From positions 1 through 64,000 of the forward strand of contig NZ_ARXS01000010.1 of the NCBI RefSeq assembly GCF_025532145.1: 64,000 nt of DNA. Direction: 5' to 3'. Position 1 is the first letter of the stretch, and every line of letters starts with the position of its first letter. The translations under genes were made by a program, and so were the position numbers. Below the pieces are notes generated by a model. It was not told where the DNA came from. It was given only the letters and a program-made list of their open reading frames with translations, and made no database searches. This stretch comes from Alloalcanivorax balearicus MACL04. Lineage in GTDB: Bacteria > Pseudomonadota > Gammaproteobacteria > Pseudomonadales > Alcanivoracaceae. This document shows positions 23,334 to 31,840 of this stretch, in pieces.

Positions 23334-24152
23334 TCAGGAGCCGGTGAAGTTCGGCGCGCGTTTTTCCATGAAATGAGCGACGCCTTCCTTGAAATCGTTA
23401 CTGTCGAAGGACGCCACCATCTCCCGATCCGCCACGTCCCAGGCCTGCGACAAGGACTGGAACAGGCCGTCGAAGACCTGGCGTTTCATCACTCCGATGG
23501 AGCGCGGCGAGGACAGCGTCACCATTTCCTCCACGATGCTCTCCACCGTCGCCAGAAAGCCTTCCGCCGGAAAGGTCTTCACCAGCCCCATGCTCTGTGC
23601 TTCGTCCGCTTGTACCAGGCGCCCGGAATAAAGCAGGTCCAGGGCGTTCATGGTGCCCACCAGCCGGGGCAGCATCCAGGAGGCGCCGTGCTCGGCGATC
23701 AGACCACGACGGGAAAAGGCGGTGGTGAGCTTGGCGTTGTCGGCCATGAAGCGGAAATCGCAAAACAGGGTCATGCACAGACCAATGCCCGCCACCGGTC
23801 CGTTGATGGCGGCGATGATGGGCTTCGACACCCGCAGCAGATAGCTGAACTTACGGCTGAAGTTGCCTTCCGGATCATCAGCGCTTGTGCTCTGTGCGTC
23901 TTCCTTATCGTTGCTATCACGTTCACCACTGGCGGCGCTGTTGAGCAGGCTCATGTCAGCGCCCGCGCAAAAGCCCCGCCCGGCACCTGTAATCACCACC
24001 GCGCGCACCTGATCGTCCGCCTCGGCCGCGGCAAGGGCGGAACGCATTTCGTTTTCCATCAGATGAGTCCAGGCGTTCAAGCGGTCTGGACGGTTAAGAG
24101 TAATGGTGGCGATATGGCCGCTCACGCCGTATTCAATGTCCTGATAAGACAT
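23334..24152 (-). CDS. Enoyl-CoA hydratase/isomerase family protein
   Basis: This 272-residue crotonase-fold protein has IATITLNRPDRLNAWTHLM, the oxyanion-hole segment TGAGRGFCAGADMSLL, and PIIAAINGPVAGIGLCMTLF, followed by RGLIAEHGASWMLPRLVG with a Glu at the hydratase position. An acidic insertion (about 90-115, ASGERDSNDKEDAQSTSADD) precedes the central helix. Start ATG 24152 follows AGGAGA. It probably hydrates an unsaturated acyl-CoA made by the dehydrogenase pair downstream in the operon. The exact substrate is unknown. Confidence 0.87.
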   Translation of the reverse strand: MSYQDIEYGVSGHIATITLNRPDRLNAWTHLMENEMRSALAAAEADDQVRAVVITGAGRGFCAGADMSLLNSAASGERDSNDKEDAQSTSADDPEGNFSRKFSYLLRVSKPIIAAINGPVAGIGLCMTLFCDFRFMADNAKLTTAFSRRGLIAEHGASWMLPRLVGTMNALDLLYSGRLVQADEAQSMGLVKTFPAEGFLATVESIVEEMVTLSSPRSIGVMKRQVFDGLFQSLSQAWDVADREMVASFDSNDFKEGVAHFMEKRAPNFTGS

Positions 24153-24216
24153 GGTGCTCTCCTGTTCAGTGCGGATGCCCACTGCCCGGCATTGGGCGGG
24201 CCACAATGCGGTGCTT

Positions 24217-25008
24217 TCAGCGATTGCGGAATTGGGGCGTGCGTTTTTCCACGAAGGCGCTGGCCGCCTCTTGATGATCCTCGGTCAGGCTGCAGCGAAT
24301 GTGCCGCCAGGCTTCCTGATCCAGCAGTTGTGCCAGGGTGGCACCCTGCTCGGCGGCGTTGAGGTTGGCTTTGATATGGCCCTGGGTGAGTCCCGGGCCG
24401 GCGGCCAGTTGGGCGGCCAGATCGGCGGTGACGTTTTCCAACTCGGCATCCGCCACGACCCGGTTCACCAGCCCCAGGCGTTCCGCTTCGGCGGCATCCA
24501 GCAGTGGAGACAGCAGCGCCAGTTCCCGGGCACGATGCCCCAACCGATGGGTCAGGAAGTAGGTGCTGCCAAAGTCACCGGAAAGCCCGACGTTAACAAA
24601 GGCGGAAGTCAGCTTGAGGCGATCGGAAACAATCAGGAAATCGCAGGCCAAGGCCAGTGACAGGCCGGCTCCGGCCACCGCACCGCGGGCCATGGCGATG
24701 GTGGGTTTGGGCATTTCGTGGAGCAGCCGCGCGCTTTCCATGGACTGGCGCAGTTCGGTCACGCGCTGTTCCATAGGGCCGGGGTCGCCCCTTTTTGCCA
24801 TGGCCTTGACGTCACCGCCGGCGCAAAAGCCCTTGCCCGCGCCGCCTAGCACCACCACGCGCACCGCTGGATCCACCGCTGCCTTTTCCAGGGTCTCGCG
24901 CAACTGGCTGATCATCTCCGGTGTCAGGGCATTACGGCTCTCCGGACGATTCAGGGTCAGCCACAGGACGCCCTGCTCCAGCCGTTCAAGAAGTTGTGGA
25001 TCACTCAT
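24217..25008 (-). CDS. Enoyl-CoA hydratase/isomerase family protein
   Basis: This 263-residue crotonase-fold protein has VLWLTLNRPESRNALTPEMI, LGGAGKGFCAGGDVKAMAKR and PTIAMARGAVAGAGLSLALA. At the position of the second catalytic Glu it reads NVGLSGDFGSTYFLTHRLG with Asp, as in isomerase or thioesterase-like relatives, so simple hydration is not certain. It is the first gene of the lower catabolic operon. Start ATG 25008 gives a normal-length protein; a 25-codon extension upstream is ignored. The divergent GntR gene begins about 230 bases away across an AT-rich operator. Confidence 0.85.
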   Translation of the reverse strand: MSDPQLLERLEQGVLWLTLNRPESRNALTPEMISQLRETLEKAAVDPAVRVVVLGGAGKGFCAGGDVKAMAKRGDPGPMEQRVTELRQSMESARLLHEMPKPTIAMARGAVAGAGLSLALACDFLIVSDRLKLTSAFVNVGLSGDFGSTYFLTHRLGHRARELALLSPLLDAAEAERLGLVNRVVADAELENVTADLAAQLAAGPGLTQGHIKANLNAAEQGATLAQLLDQEAWRHIRCSLTEDHQEAASAFVEKRTPQFRNR

Positions 25009-25097
25009 TACTGTACTCGCTCGTTGCCAGCGGCTCCGTTGCGGAGCCGGGTTTGTTGTTGGTATCCGCATTGGGTGAAGCATGTTGCTGGATAATT

Positions 25098-25123
25098 TTG
25101 TATATTTTATACAATATATAAAA
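25098..25123. promoter_or_regulatory. AT-rich palindromes, candidate GntR operator
   Basis: TTGTATA (25098-25104) and TATACAA (25108-25114) are perfect 7-bp arms. A second, overlapping repeat is formed by TTTTATA (25105-25111) and TATAAAA (25117-25123). The site lies between the lower catabolic operon and the divergent gntR gene. Similar half-sites occur upstream of the acyl-CoA synthetase operon at 36952-36983. Confidence 0.5.
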
Positions 25124-25239
25124 CCATCGATTTCTGACCGTCAAGCCCTGCTCTTCCCGGTTTGTGCCTTGACGGATCGGGGGCGCCATACTAGATTCGC
25201 GCCCTTAATTTTCTGTCAAATATAAAAGTGAGTGCCTTC

Positions 25240-25950
25240 ATGTCTTCACAGACGCCTCGCCCGCCCGAGGCCCCGGTGGGTCTGACCAAGGACAGCCTCA
25301 GCGCTCAGGCGCACCGCTATCTCCGGCAGGCACTGATGAGCGGACGCTTCCAGCCCGGCGAGAAGATCAAGTTGAAGGAAATCTCCGAGGAGTTGGGCAT
25401 TAGCCAGACACCGGTGCGGGAAGCACTGGCCCGGCTGGTGTCTTCCGGAGTGCTCTCACAAGTAGACAGACGCTCGGTGCGGGTGGCGATCCTGCCGCCG
25501 GAACGCTACAAAGAGATCCGCGACCTGCGCGTCATGCTGGAAGGCGAAGCGGCCTGGCGTGCCGCCCAATTGGCCAGAGGCACGGATATCGATCAACTGG
25601 AACAAATCCATAACCAGTTGTGCAACGCCAAGGAAGCAAAGGATTACCTGGCGATGATGAGCGAAAACGTGCATTTCCATCAAAGCCTGTGCGACCTGGC
25701 GGACATGCCGTTTCTCTCCCGCATTGTCCGCAATCTGTGGCTGCAATGCGGTCCGACGGTTAACGCCTTCACCTCCCATCCTCCCTGCCAACCCCGCGAA
25801 ACTCACCCCCACCTCGCCGTGCTCCAGGCCCTGCGCAAGCGCGACGGCGAACAGGCCAGGAACAGTATCCAGGAGGACATTCTCGCCAGTTCCAATCTTA
25901 TCCTGAGCTATCTCGAGGAACGTCTTTCCGAGGAACAGGGACGCGATTGA
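25240..25950 (+). CDS. GntR-family regulator (FadR/FCD subfamily)
   Basis: This protein of about 236 residues has an N-terminal winged helix-turn-helix (about 20-85: LRQALMSGRFQPGEKIKLKE, SQTPVREALARLVSSGV) and an all-helical FCD effector domain with candidate metal ligands in ENVHFHQSLCDLA and ETHPHLAVLQAL. The start is taken at ATG 25240; GTG 25228 is in frame and neither has a strong ribosome site. It is divergent from the lower operon and convergent with the upper one. The likely role is repression of both operons until an acyl-CoA or organic-acid ligand binds. Confidence 0.88.
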   Translation: MSSQTPRPPEAPVGLTKDSLSAQAHRYLRQALMSGRFQPGEKIKLKEISEELGISQTPVREALARLVSSGVLSQVDRRSVRVAILPPERYKEIRDLRVMLEGEAAWRAAQLARGTDIDQLEQIHNQLCNAKEAKDYLAMMSENVHFHQSLCDLADMPFLSRIVRNLWLQCGPTVNAFTSHPPCQPRETHPHLAVLQALRKRDGEQARNSIQEDILASSNLILSYLEERLSEEQGRD

Positions 25951-25981
25951 GCCGCACCAGGTCACCCGCCCGTCACACTAT

Positions 25982-27181
25982 CTATAATTCCAGCACCCGC
26001 TTGGCGATGATCTCCCGTTGAATCTCATTGGTACCGCCATAGATGGACATGCAGCGGCGCCACAGATAGTTGTTGGCGGCCGTGGCGGCATGCGCCGGGC
26101 CCACCGGCTGCTCGGCGCCAGCATCGTGAAGATAGTCCGGCTGGTAAGGCAAACAAAACGCACCCACCGCCTCGGAAGCCAGCTCGCTGATACGCTGAGC
26201 GATCTCCGTACCGCGTATCTTCAACAGCGATGCCACCGGTCCCGGCGCCTCGCCACTGGCCACCTGGGACAGGACTCTTAACGCGGTGACTTCCAGAGAC
26301 TGCAGTTGCGCTTCCACCTCCACCAGTTTCCGGTGAAATAGCGGATCCCGGATCAGAGGTCCCCCGTCATCGGCCACCTCTTCGCTGGCGATACGTTTGA
26401 GCCGGCGCAGCGCCGCTTTGGTAACGCCGATGGCGGCGTTGTCCACCCGTTCGTGTTCGAGCAGGAATTTGGCGTAGGTCCAGCCCTTGTCCTGTTCGCC
26501 AATGAGATTTTCCTTGGGCACTTTGACGTTTTCCAAAAACACGGTGTTGAACGAATGAGTGCCTTCAAGCATTAGAATGGGCTGCACATCCACGCCCGGA
26601 GTGCGCATGTCGATCAACACAAAGGAGATGCCCTGTTGTGGCCGTTCGCCTTTCGAGGTGCGCACCAGGCAGAACATCCAGTCCGCGTGGTGGGCATAGG
26701 AGGTCCAGATTTTTTGGCCGTTCACCAGGTAATGATCGCCCTTATCCTCCGCCCAGGTGGACAGTGACGCCAGGTCGGAACCCGCCTGAGGTTCGGAATA
26801 CCCCTGGCACCACCAGACACTGGAGTCGCGAATACCGGGCAGAAACCGCTCTTTTTGCTGCTCCGTGCCAAAGGTATAGATCACCGGACCGGCCATGCGC
26901 GGCCCGAAGGGCTGGATAATCGGACAGTCCATTTCCGCGCTGATCACTTCAAACAAATACCGCTGTATCACCGACCAGCCCGGGCCGCCATATTGCTCCG
27001 GCCAGGTAAAAGCATGCCAACCCTGTTTGCCGAGGATCCGCTGCCAACGCATATGATCGTCCCGGTCCAGATGTTGGTCGCGGCGCACTTTTTCAGCGAT
27101 ATCCCGGGGCAGGTTCCGGCTGATGAACTCCCGCACCTGCTCGGCGAACCGCTGCTGTTCCGGGGAAAGATTAATGTCCAT
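25982..27181 (-). CDS. Acyl-CoA dehydrogenase, catalytic-type subunit
   Basis: This 399-residue protein starts at MDINLSPEQQRFAEQ (ATG 27181, after AGGAGTGGAAC). It has WPEQYGGPGWSVIQRYLFEV, WCQGYSEPQAGSDLASL, NGQKIWTSYAHHADW, the likely catalytic Glu in KFLLEHERVDNAAIG, and YGGTNEIQREIIAKRVLEL with Gly at the MCAD-type position. This is the catalytic-subunit pattern of heteromeric FadE pairs and is paralogous to the protein at 22123-23301. Its start lies 11 bases inside the end of the partner gene at 27171-28334. It is the last gene of the upper catabolic operon and convergent with gntR. Confidence 0.87.
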   Translation of the reverse strand: MDINLSPEQQRFAEQVREFISRNLPRDIAEKVRRDQHLDRDDHMRWQRILGKQGWHAFTWPEQYGGPGWSVIQRYLFEVISAEMDCPIIQPFGPRMAGPVIYTFGTEQQKERFLPGIRDSSVWWCQGYSEPQAGSDLASLSTWAEDKGDHYLVNGQKIWTSYAHHADWMFCLVRTSKGERPQQGISFVLIDMRTPGVDVQPILMLEGTHSFNTVFLENVKVPKENLIGEQDKGWTYAKFLLEHERVDNAAIGVTKAALRRLKRIASEEVADDGGPLIRDPLFHRKLVEVEAQLQSLEVTALRVLSQVASGEAPGPVASLLKIRGTEIAQRISELASEAVGAFCLPYQPDYLHDAGAEQPVGPAHAATAANNYLWRRCMSIYGGTNEIQREIIAKRVLEL

Positions 27182-28334
27182 GTTCCACTCCTGCTTCACG
27201 GGAGGAGGCGCCATCCAATCGGTGGATGCGCCGGGCGTGCCATTCGCTGTCGCCAAAGGTGGCGGTGATGGCGGTGAGACGTTTGAAGTAATGCCCCACC
27301 GCCAGTTCGTTGGTGACCCCCATGGCGCCGTGCAACTGCACCGCGGTCTGGCCAACAAAACGGGCGCAACGATCAACGGCGATTTTACTCAGCGACAGAT
27401 CGCGCCGCCGCTGGGAGGGTGATTCCGCATCCATGGCCAGGGCGGCGCGCAGTACGCTGGAACGGCTTTCTTCCACGGCAATGAACAGATCCACCATGCG
27501 ATGCGTCAAAGCTTGATTGGCGCCCAGGGGTTTACCGAATTGCTTGCGGGTGTTGAGGTATTCCAAGGTGGCGTCGGACAGCGCCGACATGGCGCCCACT
27601 GCTTCCCAGCCCTGATAGGCCACCCCCAGATCCAACGCCCATTCCAGTTCGGCAAAGGCGCCGTGGAGGTCACCAATGCGGGCGTCGCCGCTCACCTCAA
27701 GCTGGTCGAAAGTCAGGTCCGCGGCACCAGTGCCATCGTTAGTCTGATACTCACGCACCCGCAGGGCGGGATGATCGCGCTCCAGCAAAAAGAAAGTCAG
27801 GCCTTGTTCTTCCCTGGTCTGGCCGGCGGTGCGCGCCACCACCAGATAGAGGTCGGCATGCTGTCCGCCCAGGACCACATTTTTGCTACCTTGAATTACA
27901 TAGCCGTCCCCCTTGGGGGAGGCAGTGGTGGCACAAAAGGCAGGATGGTACCGGCCTCCCGTTTCAGAAAAGGCCAGTGCAAGACGGCTTTCGCCGCCCA
28001 ACGCCGCCGGCAAATAGCGTGCTTTCACTGATTCCTCCGCCACCCTGGCGAGCAATTGGGTGGCCACCATATGCGCCAGATAGGGTTCCAGGGCCAGGGC
28101 CCGTCCCAGGCCTTCCATGACAATACCCACCTCCACGGTGCCGCCGCCAATGCCGCCATGATCCTCGCTGAACGGTATCGCCAGCCAGCCCAACTCAGCG
28201 AACCGTGGCCAGAACGCGGCGCCCTCCCCCGCGCTCAGACGTTGCTGCCGCTGGCCGAAGTCGTAACGGTCGCGGACGAAGCGGGCCACGCTTTCCCGCA
28301 ACATGTTTTGTTCTTCGCTGTAATTCAGATCCAT
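27171..28334 (-). CDS. Acyl-CoA dehydrogenase, non-catalytic-type subunit
   Basis: This 387-residue acyl-CoA dehydrogenase-fold protein has an N-terminal NYSEEQNMLRESVARFVRDR, the FAD-contact motif LNTRKQFGKPLGANQAL and the C-terminal QLHGAMGVTNELAVGHYFKR. It lacks Glu at both catalytic positions (LGVAYQGWEAVG and ITATFGDSEW). It is a paralogue of the protein at 20963-22126 and overlaps the catalytic-type partner by 11 bases. The pair is predicted to form a second heterotetrameric dehydrogenase in the same pathway, acting on a different acyl-CoA. Confidence 0.85.
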   Translation of the reverse strand: MDLNYSEEQNMLRESVARFVRDRYDFGQRQQRLSAGEGAAFWPRFAELGWLAIPFSEDHGGIGGGTVEVGIVMEGLGRALALEPYLAHMVATQLLARVAEESVKARYLPAALGGESRLALAFSETGGRYHPAFCATTASPKGDGYVIQGSKNVVLGGQHADLYLVVARTAGQTREEQGLTFFLLERDHPALRVREYQTNDGTGAADLTFDQLEVSGDARIGDLHGAFAELEWALDLGVAYQGWEAVGAMSALSDATLEYLNTRKQFGKPLGANQALTHRMVDLFIAVEESRSSVLRAALAMDAESPSQRRRDLSLSKIAVDRCARFVGQTAVQLHGAMGVTNELAVGHYFKRLTAITATFGDSEWHARRIHRLDGASSREAGVEHGH

Positions 28335-28366
28335 AAAAGCCTCCCGGCAATAGCGCTTTTCCGTGG

Positions 28367-29134
28367 TCAGGGGGAAACGAGATAAAAGCGCATACCGCCA
28401 ATCACCACGGTGTCATCGCTGACCGGCAAATCACGGGCGCGAGCCTGCTCCCGTACCGCCCGCACGTCATGCACTTGAATGTCCAGACCGCCCAGACCTT
28501 CGCCACGACCATCGCGGGCTTGCACGAACCGGAGACAGCCGTGATCCAGTGTCACTTCGAAGCCGCCCGGCACCTCCGAGCAAGGTCGCCGCAGCACTTC
28601 CGCCCAACGGCGAGCAAGCCGCTCCGGATCCGCGCTCTGTAATTCAGCGGCGGCGATGCCCTGAACCCGTTCCTGCCGAACATGGGATTGCCAATCCGGA
28701 CCGGCGGGACCGTAAGCGTCGTCGAGTTGATTGCCTCCCTTGGTGGTGTTGATTTCCAACAAGGCGCCGCCGGTGTCGCCGGGGTGCAGTTGCAGGCCCC
28801 GATAATCGCCGTGTTCCAGGGCCGCGGCGATGCGAATGTCTGACTCGGATAGATGCACCGCCCAGCCATCCAGATCGTCGGTGTCATGGATCACCATATA
28901 GCCGCCGTCACCGCCGCGCTTTTGCAGGTAGCGACCGGCGGTGGTGTTTTCCTGAACCGGCGCCACGATCTCGATGAAAGTCGGCCCCACCGCCAGCAGG
29001 GCATTGTGCAGCCCGAATTTGCCGACACCAGGATCCCTGAAACAGACGTCAAGGCCGAATACCGCTTTCAGATCCTCCACCACGGGCTCGAGTTTGTCCG
29101 CCACCAGGCACAGTTGTCGTAATCTAAGACGCAT
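28367..29134 (-). CDS. VOC/glyoxalase-like family protein
   Basis: This 255-residue protein begins MRLRLRQLCLVADKLEPVVE and has beta-alpha-beta-beta-beta units at about 3-125 (GLDVCFRDPGVGKFGLHNAL, VGPTFIEIVAPVQ) and 150-253 (EVTLDHGCLRFVQAR, GLGGLDIQVHDV). It fits the vicinal-oxygen-chelate/glyoxalase-like-domain family. The metal ligands and reaction are not clear; isomerase, epimerase (methylmalonyl-CoA-like) or lyase activity on a CoA ester is possible given the operon. Its start overlaps the CoA-transferase stop by 11 bases, which implies translational coupling. Confidence 0.72.
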   Translation of the reverse strand: MRLRLRQLCLVADKLEPVVEDLKAVFGLDVCFRDPGVGKFGLHNALLAVGPTFIEIVAPVQENTTAGRYLQKRGGDGGYMVIHDTDDLDGWAVHLSESDIRIAAALEHGDYRGLQLHPGDTGGALLEINTTKGGNQLDDAYGPAGPDWQSHVRQERVQGIAAAELQSADPERLARRWAEVLRRPCSEVPGGFEVTLDHGCLRFVQARDGRGEGLGGLDIQVHDVRAVREQARARDLPVSDDTVVIGGMRFYLVSP

Positions 29135-30347
29135 AATGTTTCTCCGAACGAGTCACGGAAATGATGCCTTGTTCGGCCAGCGCGCCAATGCGCTGCTCCG
29201 AATAGCCCAGCCAGGAGGACAACACCTGGCTGGAATGTTCACCCACGTAGGGCAGCGCCGAGCGAATGCTCAACGGCGTGTCCGACAGTTGCATCGTCAC
29301 TCCTTGAGTGACGACTTTCTCGCCGCTCTGATGAGCGACTTCGGTGATCTGCCCCCGGTGCCGCAGTTGCTCGTTCTCCAGCACGTCATCGATGGTGGCC
29401 ACCACGGCACAGGGCACGTTGGCTTGTTCCAATATCGCCTCCACTTCCCGCGCGGTCAGACCAGCCACCCACTGTCCGGTCATCGCCTCGATCCGGTCGC
29501 GGTTCTCCACACGGCGGGGACGGCTTTCAAAGCGGGGATCCGAGACCAGATCCGGCCAACCCATGGCGACGGCAAGACGTTCGAACATGGGATCATCGGC
29601 ACAGTTGATCAGCACCCAGCGCCGGTCCCGGGTCTGGAAGGTATTGGAAGGCGCGCAGAAGCGATCCCGATTGCCCCGACGAGTAATCGCTGTATCACTG
29701 TGGGCGCGCTCGGGTATGGCACTGAGCAGCAGGGATACGGCGCTGTCGAGCAAGGCGACGTCCACCACCTGCCCCTGCCCGGTTTGATGGCGGGCATTAA
29801 TGGCGGCGAGGACGCCCATGGCGGCGTACATACCGGTGGTGTAATCAATCACCGTGGTTCCAGTGAGCATGGGTGGACCGGCGGGATCGCCGGTCATGTC
29901 CATCAGCCCGCTCATTGCCTGAGCCACGGCATCGAAACACTGTTTGTTGGCCAGCGGTCCGCTTTGACCAAAGCCGGAGATACGCGCCATCACCAGGCGC
30001 GGGTTGATGGCACTGAGAACATCCCAGCCACAACCCATGGCTTCCATCACACCGGGGCGGAAGTTCTCCACCAATACATCCGCTTCGGCCACCAGCTCAC
30101 GCAACAAATCACGGCCGTCGGGTTGCCGATAGTCCAGAGTGAGGCCGAGTTTGTTGCGATTGACGACAAAGGAGTAATAACTCTGGCCATCCACTCCCGG
30201 CTCAATGCCCCGCGCCACCTCGCCAGGGCCCGGCCGTTCGATCTTGATCACCTCCGCGCCCATGTCCGCAAGCATCATCGCGCAATAGGGACCGGCCACG
30301 AACCGGGACAGATCAAGCACTCGTATACCGTTCAAAGCGCCTTTCAT
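29124..30347 (-). CDS. CaiB/BaiF class III CoA-transferase family protein
   Basis: This 407-residue protein starts at MKGALNGIRVLDLSRFVAGP (ATG 30347, after AAGGAGAGTGGCACC). It has the class III hallmarks: YCAMMLADMGAEVIKIERPG, YYSFVVNRNKLGLTLDYRQP, ADVLVENFRPGVMEAMG, the GFGQSGP loop, and a catalytic Asp expected in CFDAVAQAMSGLMDMTG. Members move CoA between organic acids or racemise 2-methylacyl-CoA (AMACR). In this operon it could activate the substrate or supply the right stereoisomer to the dehydrogenases. The choice between these cannot be made from sequence. Confidence 0.88.
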   Translation of the reverse strand: MKGALNGIRVLDLSRFVAGPYCAMMLADMGAEVIKIERPGPGEVARGIEPGVDGQSYYSFVVNRNKLGLTLDYRQPDGRDLLRELVAEADVLVENFRPGVMEAMGCGWDVLSAINPRLVMARISGFGQSGPLANKQCFDAVAQAMSGLMDMTGDPAGPPMLTGTTVIDYTTGMYAAMGVLAAINARHQTGQGQVVDVALLDSAVSLLLSAIPERAHSDTAITRRGNRDRFCAPSNTFQTRDRRWVLINCADDPMFERLAVAMGWPDLVSDPRFESRPRRVENRDRIEAMTGQWVAGLTAREVEAILEQANVPCAVVATIDDVLENEQLRHRGQITEVAHQSGEKVVTQGVTMQLSDTPLSIRSALPYVGEHSSQVLSSWLGYSEQRIGALAEQGIISVTRSEKHYAS

Positions 30348-30378
30348 GGTGCCACTCTCCTTCGATACCGTTGGCCGG

Positions 30379-31080
30379 TCATACCGAAAGATACCGTTGG
30401 GTAATCTCGGGATTGGCGTCGAAAGCCCGCCAGTCACCGTGAAACACCAGTTTGCCGGTATCAATGATGTAGACATAATCGGTGCAGGCTCTGGAAAACC
30501 AGATGTTCTGCTCACACAGCAACAGCGCCGTGCCATTGTTGGCGCAGATGTCCAGGATCTCATCCACCATGCCTTGCACGATGATTGGCGCCAGTCCCTC
30601 CGTGGGCTCGTCCAGAAACAACAGTTTCGGCCCTCCGGCAAAGGCGCGGGCGATGGCCAGCAGCTGTTGTTGACCACCGCTAAGCTGACCTCCGTAACGT
30701 TTCACCAAGGGCTCCAGCATGGAAAAGTGCTCTACGATCTGGCGCGGCGTCAGCGCCGGGCGGCCGGCCCGGGCGTGACTGGCCATGGCGATGTTTTCCA
30801 GCACACTGAGATGGGGGATGATCTGACGATCCTCCGGTACCAGAGCAATACCCAGCCGGGCGCGCTGATACGACGGCAGATTGCCCAGGTTTTTTCCTTC
30901 AAACCGGACTGAACCGTTCACGCCGGGCCCGGCGTTCATGACACTCTTGAGGAAAGTGGACTTACCCGCGCCGTTACGCCCCAACAACGCCACGCGCTGC
31001 CCGGCTTCCACTTGCAGAGCAACATCGTGAAGAATGTGCGCATCGCCGTAGAAAGCGTTCAGATCTCGCACTTCAAGCAT
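30379..31080 (-). CDS. Branched-chain-type ABC transporter ATP-binding protein (LivF-like)
   Basis: This 233-residue ABC ATPase has Walker A GRNGAGKST at about 35-43, a signature SGGQQQLLAIARA, and Walker B KLLFLDEPTEGL. Length and sequence (LEVRDLNAFYGDAHILHDVA) fit LivF of hydrophobic amino acid/amide transporters. It overlaps the upstream LivG-like gene by eight bases and precedes the CoA-transferase. It supplies energy, with the LivG-like partner, to import the substrate of this cluster, which is probably an organic acid or amide rather than leucine. Confidence 0.9.
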   Translation of the reverse strand: MLEVRDLNAFYGDAHILHDVALQVEAGQRVALLGRNGAGKSTFLKSVMNAGPGVNGSVRFEGKNLGNLPSYQRARLGIALVPEDRQIIPHLSVLENIAMASHARAGRPALTPRQIVEHFSMLEPLVKRYGGQLSGGQQQLLAIARAFAGGPKLLFLDEPTEGLAPIIVQGMVDEILDICANNGTALLLCEQNIWFSRACTDYVYIIDTGKLVFHGDWRAFDANPEITQRYLSV

Positions 31081-31840
31081 GCAGCACCTCCTTGCCGAGA
31101 TAGACTTCCTGAACCGCGGGATTGCCCCGGATTTCCTCGACCGTGCCGGTTACCACCACCTCACCGTAGTTGAGCACCAGCACGCGGTCGGCCAACTTGA
31201 AAACAATGTCCATGTCGTGCTCGGTCATCACCACGGTGACGCCCAGGCGATCACGAATCCGTACAATCAGCTCGGCGATTCCCAGCCGGTCGGCGGGAGA
31301 CATGCCGGCGGTGGGTTCATCCAGCATCAACAGCCTGGGCTGCAAAGCCAGGGCGATGACGAACTCGAGACGTTTTCGGTCCCCATGGGACAGAAAACGC
31401 GCGGCCACCTCTTCCGATCCGCCCAGACCAATCTCATCGATCAACGCCTCCGCCTCCGACACCACCGCCGAATCCGGTTTGATCGCCCACCAACGACCCA
31501 GGGATTGACGCTGATTACGGCGCCGGGCTTCCACCGCCGCGATCACGTTCTCACGCACGGAAAAGTCATTGAACACCCTGGCCACCTGGAAGGTTCGTCC
31601 GATGCCCGCGCGGGCGCGGCGATGGGCCGGCGCGGAAGTTATATCCTCGCCGTGAAACCAGACCGAACCGCCATTAGCGGGACTCTCGCCGGTCATGACC
31701 TTGAACAACGTGGTCTTACCGGCACCGTTGGGGCCGATGATGGCGAAGATGCTGCCTTGAGAAACCGACAAGGAAACCTGCTTGAGCACTTGCAAAGCCC
31801 CATAGCTTTTACACACGCGATCAACTTTGAGAATGTCCAT
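31073..31840 (-). CDS. Branched-chain-type ABC transporter ATP-binding protein (LivG-like)
   Basis: This 255-residue ABC ATPase has Walker A GPNGAGKTT, the LivG-specific GIGRTFQVARVFNDFSVREN, a signature LSHGDRKRLEFVIAL that departs from LSGGQ, and Walker B LLMLDEPTAGMSP. Start ATG 31840 follows GAGGAG, eight bases upstream, and lies about 20 bases inside the permease gene end. It pairs with the LivF-like protein. The LSHGD signature is typical of many LivG proteins and not a defect. Confidence 0.9.
   Translation of the reverse strand: MDILKVDRVCKSYGALQVLKQVSLSVSQGSIFAIIGPNGAGKTTLFKVMTGESPANGGSVWFHGEDITSAPAHRRARAGIGRTFQVARVFNDFSVRENVIAAVEARRRNQRQSLGRWWAIKPDSAVVSEAEALIDEIGLGGSEEVAARFLSHGDRKRLEFVIALALQPRLLMLDEPTAGMSPADRLGIAELIVRIRDRLGVTVVMTEHDMDIVFKLADRVLVLNYGEVVVTGTVEEIRGNPAVQEVYLGKEVLHA

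Noticed and set aside
28974-30404. 476-codon open frame antisense to the CoA-transferase gene
   Set aside because: His/Gln/Gly-rich product without domains; the minus strand carries a well-conserved CaiB-family gene.
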